Positions 52,748 to 61,739 of a stretch of DNA of 64,000 nucleotides are shown here, piece after piece. The stretch's first letter is position 1. Each line of letters starts with the position of its first letter. Source of the DNA: an uncultured Paracoccaceae bacterium. GTDB lineage: Bacteria; Pseudomonadota; Alphaproteobacteria; Rhodobacterales; Rhodobacteraceae. A program made the translations under genes and the position numbers. Where the stretch lies: the NCBI GenBank assembly GCA_947503765.1, contig CANNFA010000008.1, forward strand, positions 79,179 through 143,178, read 5' to 3'. Under the pieces are notes generated by a model. The model was not told the origin of the DNA. It saw only the letters and a list, made by a program, of their open reading frames with translations, and made no database searches.

Positions 52748-53856
52748 TCCTTCTTTTTGCCGTTCTGTGGGTCGCGGCCGGCATGGCTGCGGCAGACACG
52801 ATTCGCATCGCCACCTGGCATGTCGAACTGGAACGGCGTGGCCCCGGCCTGCTGCTGCGCGACATCCGCAAGGGCGAGGATGCCGATATCGCCGCCAGCG
52901 TCGCGGCGATCGCCGCGCTGTCCCCGGATATCCTGCTGCTGACCGCGATCGACTGGGATCTCGGGCTGGCCGCCGGCCGTGCGCTGGAACGGCGTCTTGC
53001 GGCGGCGGGCGCACCCTATCCGCACCTCTTCGCCTTCCCGCCGAATGCCGGCCTGGCGACGGGTCTGGACATGGATGGCGACGGGCGGCGCGGCGGGCCG
53101 CGCGATGCGCAGGGTTTCGGATGGTTCGCGGGGCAGGGCGCGATGCTGCTGCTGTCGCGCCTGCCGCTTGACCAAACCGCCGCGCGGGATTTCTCGGCCA
53201 TGCTCTGGGCGGACTTTCCCGGTGCCCTGCTGCCCGGCACGCCGGACGCGCCGTTCCCGTCGGCCGCGGCCTTGGCCGTGCAGCGCCTGTCCAGCGCCGG
53301 GCACTGGGACGTGCCGGTATTGCTACCGGGCGGCGGGCGGCTGCATCTGCTGTGTTTCCGCGCGGGAACGCCGGTCTTCGACGGGCCGGAGGATCGCAAC
53401 GGCCGTCGCAACCATGACGAGGTGCGTTTCTGGTCTGCCTATCTCGACAACCTGCTGCCACGGCCCCCGCCGACCGCGCCGGTGGTGGTGCTGGGCAATG
53501 CCAATCTCGACCCCGTTGACGGCGCGGGCCGGCGCGCCGCGATCCGCGCCCTGCTGGCCCATCCGCGTCTGCGTGATCCGGGGCCGATCAGCGATGGCGG
53601 CGTGCAGGCGGCGGCGTTGCAGGGCGGCGCCAACGCGGCGCAATCGGGCGATGCGGCGCGCGATACCGCAGACTGGGACGACGAGGGCGGGCCCGGCAAC
53701 CTGCGCACCAGCTATGTGCTGCCGGACCGGACCCTGCGCGTGATGGGGTCGGGGGTGCTCTGGCCGGCACCGGACGACCCGCTTGCCGCGCATCTGCTAG
53801 GCCCGGACCGGCCGCGCCACCGGATGGTCTGGGTGGATGTGGAGGTGCCGCAATGA
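52744..53856 (+). CDS. Exported endonuclease/exonuclease/phosphatase-family protein
   Basis: A 370-residue protein if started by CTG at 52744, which gives a clean signal peptide (ILLFAVLWVAAGMAAA, cleavage before DTIR). The first ATG (52783) would cut the signal in half, and no GTG or TTG is available in frame nearby. Residues after the signal match the EEP fold: IRIATWHVELERRG, LTAIDWDLGL, VVVLGNANLDPVDG, and a final RPRHRMVWVDVEVP with His. Asn and Asp catalytic positions are largely kept, though the usual first-strand Asn is replaced (ATWHVE). It may be a phosphatase or degenerate nuclease acting in the periplasm. Confidence 0.75.
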   Translation: MILLFAVLWVAAGMAAADTIRIATWHVELERRGPGLLLRDIRKGEDADIAASVAAIAALSPDILLLTAIDWDLGLAAGRALERRLAAAGAPYPHLFAFPPNAGLATGLDMDGDGRRGGPRDAQGFGWFAGQGAMLLLSRLPLDQTAARDFSAMLWADFPGALLPGTPDAPFPSAAALAVQRLSSAGHWDVPVLLPGGGRLHLLCFRAGTPVFDGPEDRNGRRNHDEVRFWSAYLDNLLPRPPPTAPVVVLGNANLDPVDGAGRRAAIRALLAHPRLRDPGPISDGGVQAAALQGGANAAQSGDAARDTADWDDEGGPGNLRTSYVLPDRTLRVMGSGVLWPAPDDPLAAHLLGPDRPRHRMVWVDVEVPQ

Positions 53857-53970
53857 CCGGCGCATCCCGAACCGCGCACCGGCCGGGCGGGCCGGCTTTC
53901 TTGACCCCCGGATGCCGCCGGGATACTCGATCCCGAACCGACGGCGCATGCAACGAAAGGGAACCGCCCC

Positions 53971-55077
53971 ATGTCCACCCCCTCGCTCCTGATCCTGCCG
54001 GGCGACGGCATCGGCCCCGAAGTGATGGCCGAAGTCCGCAAGGTCATCGACTGGTACGGCGCCCGCCGCGGGCTGGCCTTCGAAGTTGGCGAGGATCTCG
54101 TCGGCGGCTGTGCCTACGATGCGCACGGCACCCCGCTGACCGACGAAACCATGGCCCGCGCACAGGCCGCGGACGCGGTGCTGCTCGGGGCGGTCGGCGG
54201 GCCGAAATACGACGCTCTCGATTTCAGCGTGAAACCCGAACGCGGCCTGCTGCGCCTGCGCAAGGAAATGGACCTATATGCCAACCTGCGCCCGGCGCAA
54301 TGCTTCGACGCGCTGGCCGATTTTTCGTCGCTCAAGCCGGAGGTTGTCGGCGGGCTGGACATCATGATCATCCGCGAGCTGACCGCGGGCGTCTATTTCG
54401 GCGAGCCGCGCGGCGTGTTCCGCGAGGGCAACGAGCGTGTCGGCATCAACACCCAGCGCTATACGGAAAGCGAGATCGCGCGCGTCGCGCGGTCGGCGTT
54501 CGAGCTGGCACGCAAGCGCGCGAACAAGGTCTGTTCGATGGAAAAGGCCAACGTGATGGAATCGGGCGTGCTTTGGCGCGACGTGGTTCAGGAAATCCAC
54601 GACGCCGAGTATCCCGATGTCGAGCTGAGCCACATGTACGCCGATGCCGGCGCCATGCAGCTGACCCGCTGGCCCAAGCAGTTCGACGTGATCGTCACCG
54701 ACAACCTGTTCGGCGACCTGCTGTCCGATCTCGCCGCGATGCTGACCGGCAGCCTTGGAATGCTGCCCTCGGCCAGCCTTGGCGCGCCGATGGAAAACGG
54801 CCGGCCCAAGGCGCTTTACGAGCCGGTGCACGGCTCCGCCCCCGACATTGCCGGGCAGGGCAAGGCGAACCCGATCGCCTGCATCCTGTCCTTCGCCATG
54901 GCTCTGCGCTATTCCTTCGACCAGGGGGACGAGGCGACCCGGCTCGAGGATGCGGTGGAAAAGGTGCTGGCCGACGGGCTGCGCACCGCCGATCTGCTGG
55001 GCGAGGAAGGCCGCGCGCCCGTGTCCACCAGCCAGATGGGCGATGCCATCGTCGCGGCGCTTGACGCGTCGCTGTAA
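53971..55077 (+). CDS. leuB: 3-isopropylmalate dehydrogenase
   Basis: A 368-residue NAD-dependent decarboxylating dehydrogenase that forms 4-methyl-2-oxopentanoate in leucine synthesis. [13 protein letters not shown], the Arg-rich substrate site ([19 protein letters not shown]), the catalytic [20 protein letters not shown] with Tyr, and the Mg-binding [16 protein letters not shown] are all intact. It lies 2.3 kb after leuD with two membrane/exported-protein genes in between; its own terminator follows. Confidence 0.97.
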   Translation: MSTPSLLILPGDGIGPEVMAEVRKVIDWYGARRGLAFEVGEDLVGGCAYDAHGTPLTDETMARAQAADAVLLGAVGGPKYDALDFSVKPERGLLRLRKEMDLYANLRPAQCFDALADFSSLKPEVVGGLDIMIIRELTAGVYFGEPRGVFREGNERVGINTQRYTESEIARVARSAFELARKRANKVCSMEKANVMESGVLWRDVVQEIHDAEYPDVELSHMYADAGAMQLTRWPKQFDVIVTDNLFGDLLSDLAAMLTGSLGMLPSASLGAPMENGRPKALYEPVHGSAPDIAGQGKANPIACILSFAMALRYSFDQGDEATRLEDAVEKVLADGLRTADLLGEEGRAPVSTSQMGDAIVAALDASL

Positions 55078-55089
55078 CCCGCCGCTTTC

Positions 55090-55119
55090 CGCCGGGGCCG
55101 GTTGCCCCGGCGGCGTTTT
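55090..55119 (+). terminator. leuB terminator
   Basis: A 9-bp stem CGCCGGGGC/GCCCCGGCG with a CGGTT loop is followed by GCGTTTT, 12 bp after the leuB stop. Confidence 0.8.
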
Positions 55120-55155
55120 CCGATCGGCTGCCGCGCAACCACAGGACCGACCCGC

Positions 55156-56133
55156 ATGTCCGATTCGTCCGGCTCCAACCTGAAGGGCGCGCTGATCGCG
55201 CTGGTCGGCTTCGGGCTTTTCGCGACCCACGACGTGATCGTGAAAACGCTGGGCGCGACCTATGCGCCGTTTCAGATCATCTTCTTCAGCGTTCTGCTCA
55301 GCTTTCCGATCGTCATGCTGATGCTGATGCGCGACACCACGTCCGACACGCTGATCCCGCGGCATCCCTGGTGGACGGCGCTGCGCACCGGTTCGGCGGT
55401 CGTGACGGGGATGTGCGTGTTCTATGCCTTTGCCACGCTGCCGCTGGCGCAGGTCTACGCGATCATCTTTGCCATGCCGCTGCTGATCACGGTGCTGTCG
55501 GTCCCGATACTGGGCGAACGTGTCGGGCTGCACCGCTGGGGCGCGGTGGCGGTCGGGCTGGCCGGGGTGCTGGTCGTCATCCGCCCCGGCACGGCGGAGC
55601 TGAACCTCGGCCACCTGGCGGCTTTGACCGGGGCCTGCACCGGCTCGCTGGTGTCGATCATCGTGCGCAAGATCGGCCATGCGGAGCGGAACCAGGTGCT
55701 GCTGCTATACCCGATGATGGCGAATTTCGCGGTCATGGCGTCGATCATGCCCTTCGTCTATCGCCCGATGGAGTTCGAGCATCTGGCGCTGATCGGCGCG
55801 ATGGCCTGCCTCGCCTCGGTCGCGGGGCTGCTGATGATCCGGGCATACAAGGCCGCCGATGCCGCGATCGTCGCGCCCATGCAGTACTCACAGATGGTCT
55901 GGGCGGCGCTGTACGGCACCCTGATCTTCGGCGAATCGACCGACCGCCTCACCTGGATCGGCGCCGGAATCATCATCGCCAGCGGCCTGTACATCGTGTT
56001 GCGCGAAAGCCTGGGCGGGCGGTCCAACTCCACCCCGGTCCTGCGCACCCGCTCGCGCGCCGATACCGGCACCACACCGCGCATCTCGGCGCTGTTCCGA
56101 ATGTCCGGCCGCACCCCGCCAAGACGCAATTGA
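55156..56133 (+). CDS. DMT-superfamily transporter (EamA domains)
   Basis: A 325-residue membrane protein with ten predicted helices in two EamA repeats (about 8-140 and 155-290) and a polar C-terminal tail rich in Arg and Thr. The start at 55156 (MSDSSGSNLKGALIALVG) fits the family. The substrate is unknown; amino acids or metabolites are typical. It is followed by the tRNA-Pro gene. Confidence 0.88.
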   Translation: MSDSSGSNLKGALIALVGFGLFATHDVIVKTLGATYAPFQIIFFSVLLSFPIVMLMLMRDTTSDTLIPRHPWWTALRTGSAVVTGMCVFYAFATLPLAQVYAIIFAMPLLITVLSVPILGERVGLHRWGAVAVGLAGVLVVIRPGTAELNLGHLAALTGACTGSLVSIIVRKIGHAERNQVLLLYPMMANFAVMASIMPFVYRPMEFEHLALIGAMACLASVAGLLMIRAYKAADAAIVAPMQYSQMVWAALYGTLIFGESTDRLTWIGAGIIIASGLYIVLRESLGGRSNSTPVLRTRSRADTGTTPRISALFRMSGRTPPRRN

Positions 56134-56179
56134 GGGGCTTGCAAAGCCCCCGCCGCTTCGCTACTTCACGCGCCACGGT

Positions 56180-56256
56180 CGGAGTGTAGCTCAGCCTGGT
56201 AGAGCACTGTCTTCGGGAGGCAGGGGTCGTGAGTTCGAATCTCGCCACTCCGACCA
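56180..56256 (+). tRNA. tRNA-Pro (anticodon CGG)
   Basis: A full cloverleaf can be drawn: acceptor CGGAGTG/CACTCCG, D arm GCTC/GAGC, anticodon stem CTGTC/GGCAG with loop TTCGGGA, a T arm with GTTCGAATC, and encoded ACCA end. The anticodon CGG reads CCG proline codons. A hairpin terminator follows 8 bp later. The 3' end is a common integration target, and a decayed recombinase gene lies 60 bp downstream. Confidence 0.96.
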
Positions 56257-56263
56257 GAAAAAT

Positions 56264-56298
56264 AAGGGGCGCGCACCTTTCGGAAGATAGCGCCCCTT
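56264..56298 (+). terminator. Terminator-like hairpin after tRNA-Pro
   Basis: A perfect 9-bp stem AAGGGGCGC/GCGCCCCTT flanks a 17-nt loop. It follows the CCA end by 7 bp and could end the tRNA transcript, or the convergent integrase remnant. Confidence 0.6.
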
Positions 56299-56316
56299 GG
56301 TTCAATGAACCTGGTA

Positions 56317-56547
56317 TTACGGTTTGAGACCCAGGGCGGACGCGGCCTTGCGCAGGTGTGCAGGGCTATAGCGCGCATGGACCGATGCCGTCGTCCTCGT
56401 ATCCGTTTGCCCAAGATACTGGCTGATTTCCCCCATCGAGACACCCGCTGTCCGGCACAATCCTTCCTTCCGGACGGCCTGCGTCTCGCATGGCTGCCGC
56501 GACACGGCCTGACGTCCGAGCCGCGTAACCTCCGGGAGTCTCGACAA
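56317..56547 (-). pseudogene. C-terminal remnant of a tyrosine recombinase (phage/island integrase)
   Basis: An isolated 76-residue frame. Its second half, AGVSMGEISQYLGQTDTRTT followed by VHARYSPAHLRKAASALGLK, matches the very end of XerC/D-type integrases. In the usual family pattern this segment has His in GHT and the nucleophilic Tyr in VYARYSP. Here these are Gln47 and His57, so it would be inactive even if expressed. The first half is out of register with the family. It lies next to the 3' end of tRNA-Pro, as expected for an island integrase, with the rest deleted. Confidence 0.75.
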
Positions 56548-56566
56548 TCGGGCCGCACCAGGGCGC

Positions 56567-57511
56567 CTATCGCGCCGTGTCCTGCAGGTCTTCGAGGTGG
56601 TCCTCGCGGGCCTGCGCCTCGACGAAGATGTTGGTGATGATCGGGAACTGCGCCTTGATCCGGCGCTCCAGGTTGCGCACCGTGCGTTCCACTTCGGCCA
56701 GGTCGGACCGGTCGCGGAAATCCAGGCTCAGCGCGACAAGCACGTCGCTGGGCCCGAAATGCACGGTCCGCAGATCGTTCAGCGCGTGCACCGCGGGCTC
56801 CTCTGCCGCCATCTGCCGGATGGCGCGGGTGGTCGAATTGGCGGCGGCCTCACCGGTCAGCAGGCTCTTCGTCTCGTAGGCCAGGCCAAGCGCGGTCAGC
56901 GCCAGGATGACCCCGATCGCGATCGAGGCGGCCGCATCCGCCCAGGCCAGATGCAGGTGCTGCACGGCGAGCAGGCCGATCAGCGCCGCGACAAGGCCCA
57001 GCATCGCCGCGCTGTCCTCGAACAGGACGGTAAAGACCGTGGGGTCCTTCGATCGGCGCACCTCCTGAAGGAAGCTGCGCGATCCGCGGATGCGGTTGAA
57101 TTCACGAAAGGCGAGGGTCCAGGCGACCCCCTCGAAGACCAGCGCCAGCCCCAGAACGATGTAATTGACGGTGAAACTGGTCACCGGATGCGGATTGGCC
57201 AACTTGCTGAAGCCTTCGTAGAACGAGATGCCGGATCCCAGGCCAAAGATCAGGATCGCCACGACGAAGGCCCAGAAATAGACCTCCATTCCGTGCCCGA
57301 ACGGATGGTCCGGGCTGGCCGGCCGCTTCGAGCGCGCAATGCCGAGCAGCAACAGCCCCTGGTTGCCGGTATCGACGACCGAATGCACCGCCTCCGACAG
57401 CATCGCGGACGAGCCGGTATAGGCCGCCGCCGCGAACTTGGTCACGGCAATCAGCGCGTTGCCGACAAGCGCCGCATAGATGACCGTTTTCGATCCGCCC
57501 TTTGCCGCCAT
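56567..57511 (-). CDS. Cation diffusion facilitator family transporter
   Basis: A 314-residue CDF protein with six helices. Metal sites are visible: AVHSVVDTGNQGLLLLG in helix 2 (His and Asp near residue 43-47) and DPTVFTVLFEDSAAMLGLVA in helix 5. HPFGHGMEVYFWA links helices 2 and 3. The C-terminal cytoplasmic domain ends in an acidic tail. NQ after the helix 2 Asp resembles the SLC30A9-like branch. It exports divalent cations, perhaps zinc. Its stop lies 20 bp from the integrase remnant. Confidence 0.88.
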   Translation of the reverse strand: MAAKGGSKTVIYAALVGNALIAVTKFAAAAYTGSSAMLSEAVHSVVDTGNQGLLLLGIARSKRPASPDHPFGHGMEVYFWAFVVAILIFGLGSGISFYEGFSKLANPHPVTSFTVNYIVLGLALVFEGVAWTLAFREFNRIRGSRSFLQEVRRSKDPTVFTVLFEDSAAMLGLVAALIGLLAVQHLHLAWADAAASIAIGVILALTALGLAYETKSLLTGEAAANSTTRAIRQMAAEEPAVHALNDLRTVHFGPSDVLVALSLDFRDRSDLAEVERTVRNLERRIKAQFPIITNIFVEAQAREDHLEDLQDTAR

Positions 57512-57818
57512 GCCGTCTCCGATCCTTCGCTGCCGCGCCGCTTTCGCCGGCCCTGTCCTGCAGTTACCCGATCTCCCCCGCCGGGCAGAAATCGCCGATT
57601 GCCCTGCGGCTGGATCGCCGGGAAAGGTGCGCTTAGCCGGGCCTCCAAGTCAGACATGTGGAACCCGGCGGCAAGGTCAAGTTCTTGCCGTATCCTGCGC
57701 GTTACGGGCGGTGCATCCGGCATGGCTCGGCTTCCGTGTTTTCGAGCCGGAACGAAGTCGCTAATTCGCCGGCAGAGCGGAACAGCAGCAGCCGCCATGG
57801 CCGAGCTAGGCTTCCGGC
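57512..57818. other. 307-bp gap between the CDF and IclR genes, no gene recognised
   Basis: Both flanking genes are on the minus strand, so this holds the CDF promoter and the end of the ABC/IclR transcript. Short open frames on the minus strand (for example near 57560-57720) show no family pattern. They may be remnant DNA from the integration event at tRNA-Pro. Confidence 0.4.
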
Positions 57819-58667
57819 TCATTGTCCGTTCACGTCCGGCCTGGCGGGGCCTTGCGAGCAGAGCAGGCGGCTCAGTTTCTTTCCCGCCTCCGTCAGGGTT
57901 GCACGGTAATGGTCGTGATTTGCCAACGCGTCCTGTTTCGGTGCGATGATGCAGACGGTGTTTCGGCAAATGCCATCGGGATCAAGAACCGGCGCCGCGA
58001 AGCAATGGGTGTAAGTGTCCGCGATGCTGTCGAAGGAAAAGAACTGCTGCTCCCAAGCCGATTGCGCGCTTTTCACAAAATCCTGCGGATCGATGCGGCC
58101 GCCATCGGGGCGGATGAAATCCTCGGGCGGGATCAGCGCGAGGATCTCGTTTTCTGGAAGGTGACCGAGAAGAAGCCGGCCTGACGCCGTCCAGGGAATG
58201 GGAGTGCGTTCGCCGATGGCGGCGCTGATCCTGAACGGGCGGTTCCCCTCGTTCATCATCGCCACGTAGTATTTGTTTCCATCCAGCTTGCACAGCTGCG
58301 CGGTCTCGCGGGTCTGGTCCGTGACCCATTCGAGGATCGGGCGCGCGAGCCGGGCGAGATCGAAGGATTTCTGATAGTTCAGTCCCCAGTAATGCAGCTT
58401 CGGGCCAAGATAGACCCGTCCCTCGGCATCGGACCGCTCCAGCACGCCGGCGGCGGTCAGCACGGCGACCAGTTCATATATCGACGATTTCGGCGCGCCC
58501 ATGCCGGTTGCGATCTCTATCGGGCGCAACGGCTCGCCGGCGGCGCAGAGGTGGTCGAGGACCTGGAAGGACCGCTCCAGACCCCGCTCCTTGGTCTTTT
58601 TCGTGTCCGCAGACCTTGAACCTGCGATTTCGGCTTCGACCGTTTTCTTGCCGGGAGTCTTTTCCAT
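57819..58667 (-). CDS. IclR-family transcriptional regulator of the amino-acid ABC operon
   Basis: A 282-residue regulator. The N-terminal winged helix (about 30-90) has EIATGMGAPKSSIYELVAVL, and the C-terminal GAF-like effector domain (about 105-270) contains GNRPFRISAAIGERTPIPWT and GRLLLGHLP. It begins at 58667, immediately after the stop of the ABC ATPase, so it is the last gene of the operon it probably controls. The candidate operator lies at 61659-61696 upstream of the first gene. Confidence 0.9.
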   Translation of the reverse strand: MEKTPGKKTVEAEIAGSRSADTKKTKERGLERSFQVLDHLCAAGEPLRPIEIATGMGAPKSSIYELVAVLTAAGVLERSDAEGRVYLGPKLHYWGLNYQKSFDLARLARPILEWVTDQTRETAQLCKLDGNKYYVAMMNEGNRPFRISAAIGERTPIPWTASGRLLLGHLPENEILALIPPEDFIRPDGGRIDPQDFVKSAQSAWEQQFFSFDSIADTYTHCFAAPVLDPDGICRNTVCIIAPKQDALANHDHYRATLTEAGKKLSRLLCSQGPARPDVNGQ

Positions 58668-59435
58668 TCAGAACTTCGAGCTTTTGAGGAACGCGGCAAG
58701 GCGTTCCGATTTCGGGTTGTGGAACAGGGTATCGGGCGGGCCCTCTTCGCCGATGCGTCCGTCCTGCATGAAGACGACCCTGTCGGAAACGTCATGGGCG
58801 AACTGCATCTCGTGCGTGACCAGAAGCATCGTCATCCCGTCGGCGGCCAGCCCCTTGACGACGGCCAGCACCTCGCTGACAAGCTCGGGATCAAGCGCGG
58901 ATGTCACCTCGTCGAAGAGCATCAGCTCGGGGTTCATCGCGATCGCGCGGGCGATGGCGACGCGCTGTTGCTGGCCGCCCGAAAGCTGGCCGGGAAAATG
59001 ATCCTTGCGGTCTTTCATGCCGACCCGGTCCAGCCAGGTTTCGGCGGTGGCATAAGCCTCGTCCTTGGGCATCTTGCGGGTCCTCACCAGCCCCAGCATG
59101 ACGTTGCGGATCGCGCTCATATGCGGGAACAGGTTGAAATGCTGAAAGGTCATGCCGGTCATGGCGCGTTGCCGGGCGATTTCGCGTTCCCTTAGCCGCA
59201 CCCGTCTGCCGTTCTGTTGCCGATAGCCGATCTGTTCGCCCGCCACTGCGACGATGCCCTCCTCGTAATCTTCCAGCAGGTTGACACAGCGCAAGAGCGT
59301 GGTCTTGCCCGACCCGCTCGATCCGATCAGGCTCACGACATCGCCGCGCTGCATCGTCAGGTCGATGCCCTTCAGGACTTCGACATCGCCGAAGCGCTTG
59401 TGCAGGTTGGTGATTTCCAGAACGGGAACGGACAT
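58668..59435 (-). CDS. Polar amino acid ABC transporter, ATP-binding protein
   Basis: A 255-residue ATPase of the GlnQ/HisP group. Walker A is GSSGSGKTT (about 37), Q-loop [15 protein letters not shown], signature [11 protein letters not shown] (about 148), Walker [15 protein letters not shown], and H-loop VTHEMQFA. It powers uptake with the two permeases and binding protein encoded upstream. Nine bases separate it from the first permease gene. Confidence 0.94.
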   Translation of the reverse strand: MSVPVLEITNLHKRFGDVEVLKGIDLTMQRGDVVSLIGSSGSGKTTLLRCVNLLEDYEEGIVAVAGEQIGYRQQNGRRVRLREREIARQRAMTGMTFQHFNLFPHMSAIRNVMLGLVRTRKMPKDEAYATAETWLDRVGMKDRKDHFPGQLSGGQQQRVAIARAIAMNPELMLFDEVTSALDPELVSEVLAVVKGLAADGMTMLLVTHEMQFAHDVSDRVVFMQDGRIGEEGPPDTLFHNPKSERLAAFLKSSKF

Positions 59436-59444
59436 GAAGGAACC

Positions 59445-60107
59445 TCAGGAAGGAATCGCAACCTTGCGTTCGACGAAGCGCCCGGCTTTTTCGATCGCGA
59501 AGTTGAGCAGGAAGAAGACGAACCCGGCAAAAAAGTAAAGCTCGAGGCTGAGGAAGGTGCGGGCGATCACCTGTTGCACGCCCAGCAGCAGCTCCACCAC
59601 ACCGATGACCGAGAGCAGTGTGGACGCCTTGACGATCTCGGTCGCCGTGGTCACCCAGGTCGGCAGGATCATCCGCAGCGCCTGCGGCAGAAGCACCGAA
59701 AAGAACGTGCCGAAAAAGGTGAGGCCGACGGATTTCGCGGCTTCGGTCTGGCCCTTGGGGATCGCCTTCAGGGCGCCAAGGACGATTTCGCCGACATGCG
59801 AGGAGCAGAACAGCGTCAATGCGAATATGCCCGCCTCGTAGGCCGAAAGCTGGATGTCGACGACCGAGAGGATGTAGAAACAGGCCAGGATCAGCACGAA
59901 GACCGGCGTGCCGCGCAGGAAATCGGAATACAGGCGCACGACAAAGCGCAACACCGGGTTGCCGTAGGTCAGGATCAGCCCGACGACCAGACCCAGCGCC
60001 GTGCCCATCAGGATCGACAGGACAGAGATCAGGATCGTGTTACCGAGCCCCGCCAGAAGCGCCCAGCGCGCCGCCCAGATGACTTCGAGTGCTTGTGCGA
60101 TTTCCAT
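59445..60107 (-). CDS. Polar amino acid ABC transporter, permease
   Basis: A 220-residue permease of the HisM/HisQ type with five helices. The cytoplasmic EAA loop lies near EAAKSVGLTFFGTFFSVLLP and the N-terminal helix pattern TILISVLSILMGTALGLVVG is characteristic. Paired with a second, related permease 9 bp upstream. Confidence 0.92.
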   Translation of the reverse strand: MEIAQALEVIWAARWALLAGLGNTILISVLSILMGTALGLVVGLILTYGNPVLRFVVRLYSDFLRGTPVFVLILACFYILSVVDIQLSAYEAGIFALTLFCSSHVGEIVLGALKAIPKGQTEAAKSVGLTFFGTFFSVLLPQALRMILPTWVTTATEIVKASTLLSVIGVVELLLGVQQVIARTFLSLELYFFAGFVFFLLNFAIEKAGRFVERKVAIPS

Positions 60108-60116
60108 TTGGGCGCC

Positions 60117-60779
60117 CTATCCCGGGATTGCCAGATGACGTTCGACGCGCCGCAGCAGAGCGGCGATGATCGCGCAGGCGAAGACATACATCAGGCTCGC
60201 GACCAGCCATGTCTCGATCACGCGGAAGGTCTCGACGTTGATCTTGCGGGCGTGGAAGGTCAGTTCGGGCACCGCGATCGCGGCGGCCAGTGAAGTGTCC
60301 TTGAACAGCGAGATGAAGTTGTTGCCGAGCGCCGGCAGCACGTTGCGGAACATGATCGGGATGGTGATCCGCACCTTCGTGCCAAGCTCGGTCAGCCCGA
60401 TCGTCAGCCCGGCCTCGCGCAATCCGGGCGGCAGGGCCACCAGGCCGGACCGGAACACTTCGGTCAGATAGGCGCCCGAATAGACCGCAAGCGTGACGAT
60501 GAAACTCTCGATCTTGCCCAGCCGCAGGCCAAGCTGCGGCAGGGCGAAGAAGGTGAACAGGATCAGCACCAGAATCGGCGTGTTGCGGATCGCCGACACA
60601 TAGCCATGCGCCGCCCAACGAAGAAGGCGGTGTTTCGACAGCATCCCGAAAGCGGTGAACAGACCGATCACGCAGCCGATGGCGATCGAGACCAGGGCGA
60701 GCACAAGTCCCAGCCCCAGCCCCGAAAGCAGCAGATCGAAGTTCCGCCACACCGCCGCAAAGTTGAAATCATAGTCCAT
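60117..60779 (-). CDS. Polar amino acid ABC transporter, permease
   Basis: A 220-residue permease, with the EAA loop REAGLTIGLTELGTKVRITI and RNTPILVLILFTFFALPQLG near residue 65-84, both hallmarks of the His/Glu/Gln/Arg/opine permease family. The start at 60779 follows the binding-protein gene by 24 bp, so it is in the same transcript. Confidence 0.92.
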   Translation of the reverse strand: MDYDFNFAAVWRNFDLLLSGLGLGLVLALVSIAIGCVIGLFTAFGMLSKHRLLRWAAHGYVSAIRNTPILVLILFTFFALPQLGLRLGKIESFIVTLAVYSGAYLTEVFRSGLVALPPGLREAGLTIGLTELGTKVRITIPIMFRNVLPALGNNFISLFKDTSLAAAIAVPELTFHARKINVETFRVIETWLVASLMYVFACAIIAALLRRVERHLAIPG

Positions 60780-60803
60780 TCACTGCCGCCGGGATGCCTG
60801 GTG

Positions 60804-61637
60804 TCACTTGTATTCGACCGGAAAGCCGATCTGCGGCGGATCGAGTGCCACGCCGAACCACTCGTCGAACGAGGCCGCGTAGCTGTCGAATTCCACGCCG
60901 GTCATCGCTTCGTGCAGGATCGCGTTCACGAAGTTCAGCCAGCGCTGATCGCCGGGCTTGACCGCGCATGAATAGCTTTGCGGGCCCCAGCCATAGCCGG
61001 AATTGACGTAGCGGTCCGGGTTCTGCTTCATGAACCAACTCAGCGACGACTGGTCGGTCGCGGCGGCATCCGCGCGGCCCGAATTGAGCGCCTGATAGAT
61101 CAGATCGACGGAGTCATATTGGTCGACATTCGCCTCTGGCAGGGCGGCATGCACCAGATCCTCGGCATATACATTCTGAAGGATCGAGACGGTGATATCG
61201 GACCCGGCCGCCTTCAGCGCATCGTAATCCGCATAATCGCCGTCCGCGAGCAACATGAGGCCCACGCCTTCGCGGTAATAGGGAATGGTGAACTCGACCT
61301 GCTGCGCGCGGCCCGCGGTCACGGTCATGAACTGGCAGGTCACGTCGACCTTGTCGGTCACCAGGTTCGGAACACGCGCGTCGCCGGACTGGTTGACGAA
61401 CTCGATCGCGTCGGGATCGTCGAACAGGCCCTTGGCGATCAGCCGCAACATGTCGACATCGAATCCGACCAGATCGTTGTTGGCATCCTTGAAATGCCAG
61501 GGCGCGTTGGTGCTGCCGGTGCCCGCGATCAGATGCCCCCGATCGAGAACGTCCTGAAGCTTGTCCGCATGCACGGCGCTGGCAGCGAGGCAGCAGATGG
61601 ATGCCGCGGTGCCAAGACGGGTCAGAGTGTTTAGCAT
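60804..61637 (-). CDS. Polar amino acid ABC transporter, periplasmic binding protein
   Basis: A 277-residue family 3 solute-binding protein. The signal peptide is residues 1-24 (ICCLAASAVHA). The ligand-binding N-lobe starts DRGHLIAGTG; the family signature region is VGFDVDMLRLIAKGLF (about 53). The protein ends near GFPVEYK. A strong AAGGAGG lies upstream of the ATG at 61637. It is the first gene of the four-component transporter plus IclR operon. The substrate is unknown. Confidence 0.93.
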   Translation of the reverse strand: MLNTLTRLGTAASICCLAASAVHADKLQDVLDRGHLIAGTGSTNAPWHFKDANNDLVGFDVDMLRLIAKGLFDDPDAIEFVNQSGDARVPNLVTDKVDVTCQFMTVTAGRAQQVEFTIPYYREGVGLMLLADGDYADYDALKAAGSDITVSILQNVYAEDLVHAALPEANVDQYDSVDLIYQALNSGRADAAATDQSSLSWFMKQNPDRYVNSGYGWGPQSYSCAVKPGDQRWLNFVNAILHEAMTGVEFDSYAASFDEWFGVALDPPQIGFPVEYK

Positions 61638-61658
61638 TGTGAGCCTCCTTGTCGGTAT

Positions 61659-61696
61659 ATTCCAGAAATCCGGAATCCATTTTGGTATTCCGGAAT
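61659..61696. promoter_or_regulatory. Candidate IclR operator upstream of the ABC operon
   Basis: Two inverted repeats of the same half-site stand 22-59 bp before the binding-protein start: ATTCC-N8-GGAAT (61659-61676) and the perfect palindrome ATTCCGGAAT (61687-61696). A TTGACA-like hexamer on the minus strand lies at 61727-61722, so the repeats overlap the likely transcription start region. Position and symmetry fit repression by the IclR protein encoded at the end of the operon. Confidence 0.6.
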
Positions 61697-61739
61697 CAAG
61701 CTGGCCCCGACGGCGGGATGTTGTCAACGGAATTTTGTG

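Noticed and set aside
57451..57969. A 172-codon minus-strand frame between CDF and IclR genes
   Set aside because: It overlaps both neighbours in a different frame and shows no domain; only a possible remnant, so it was listed as an empty gap.
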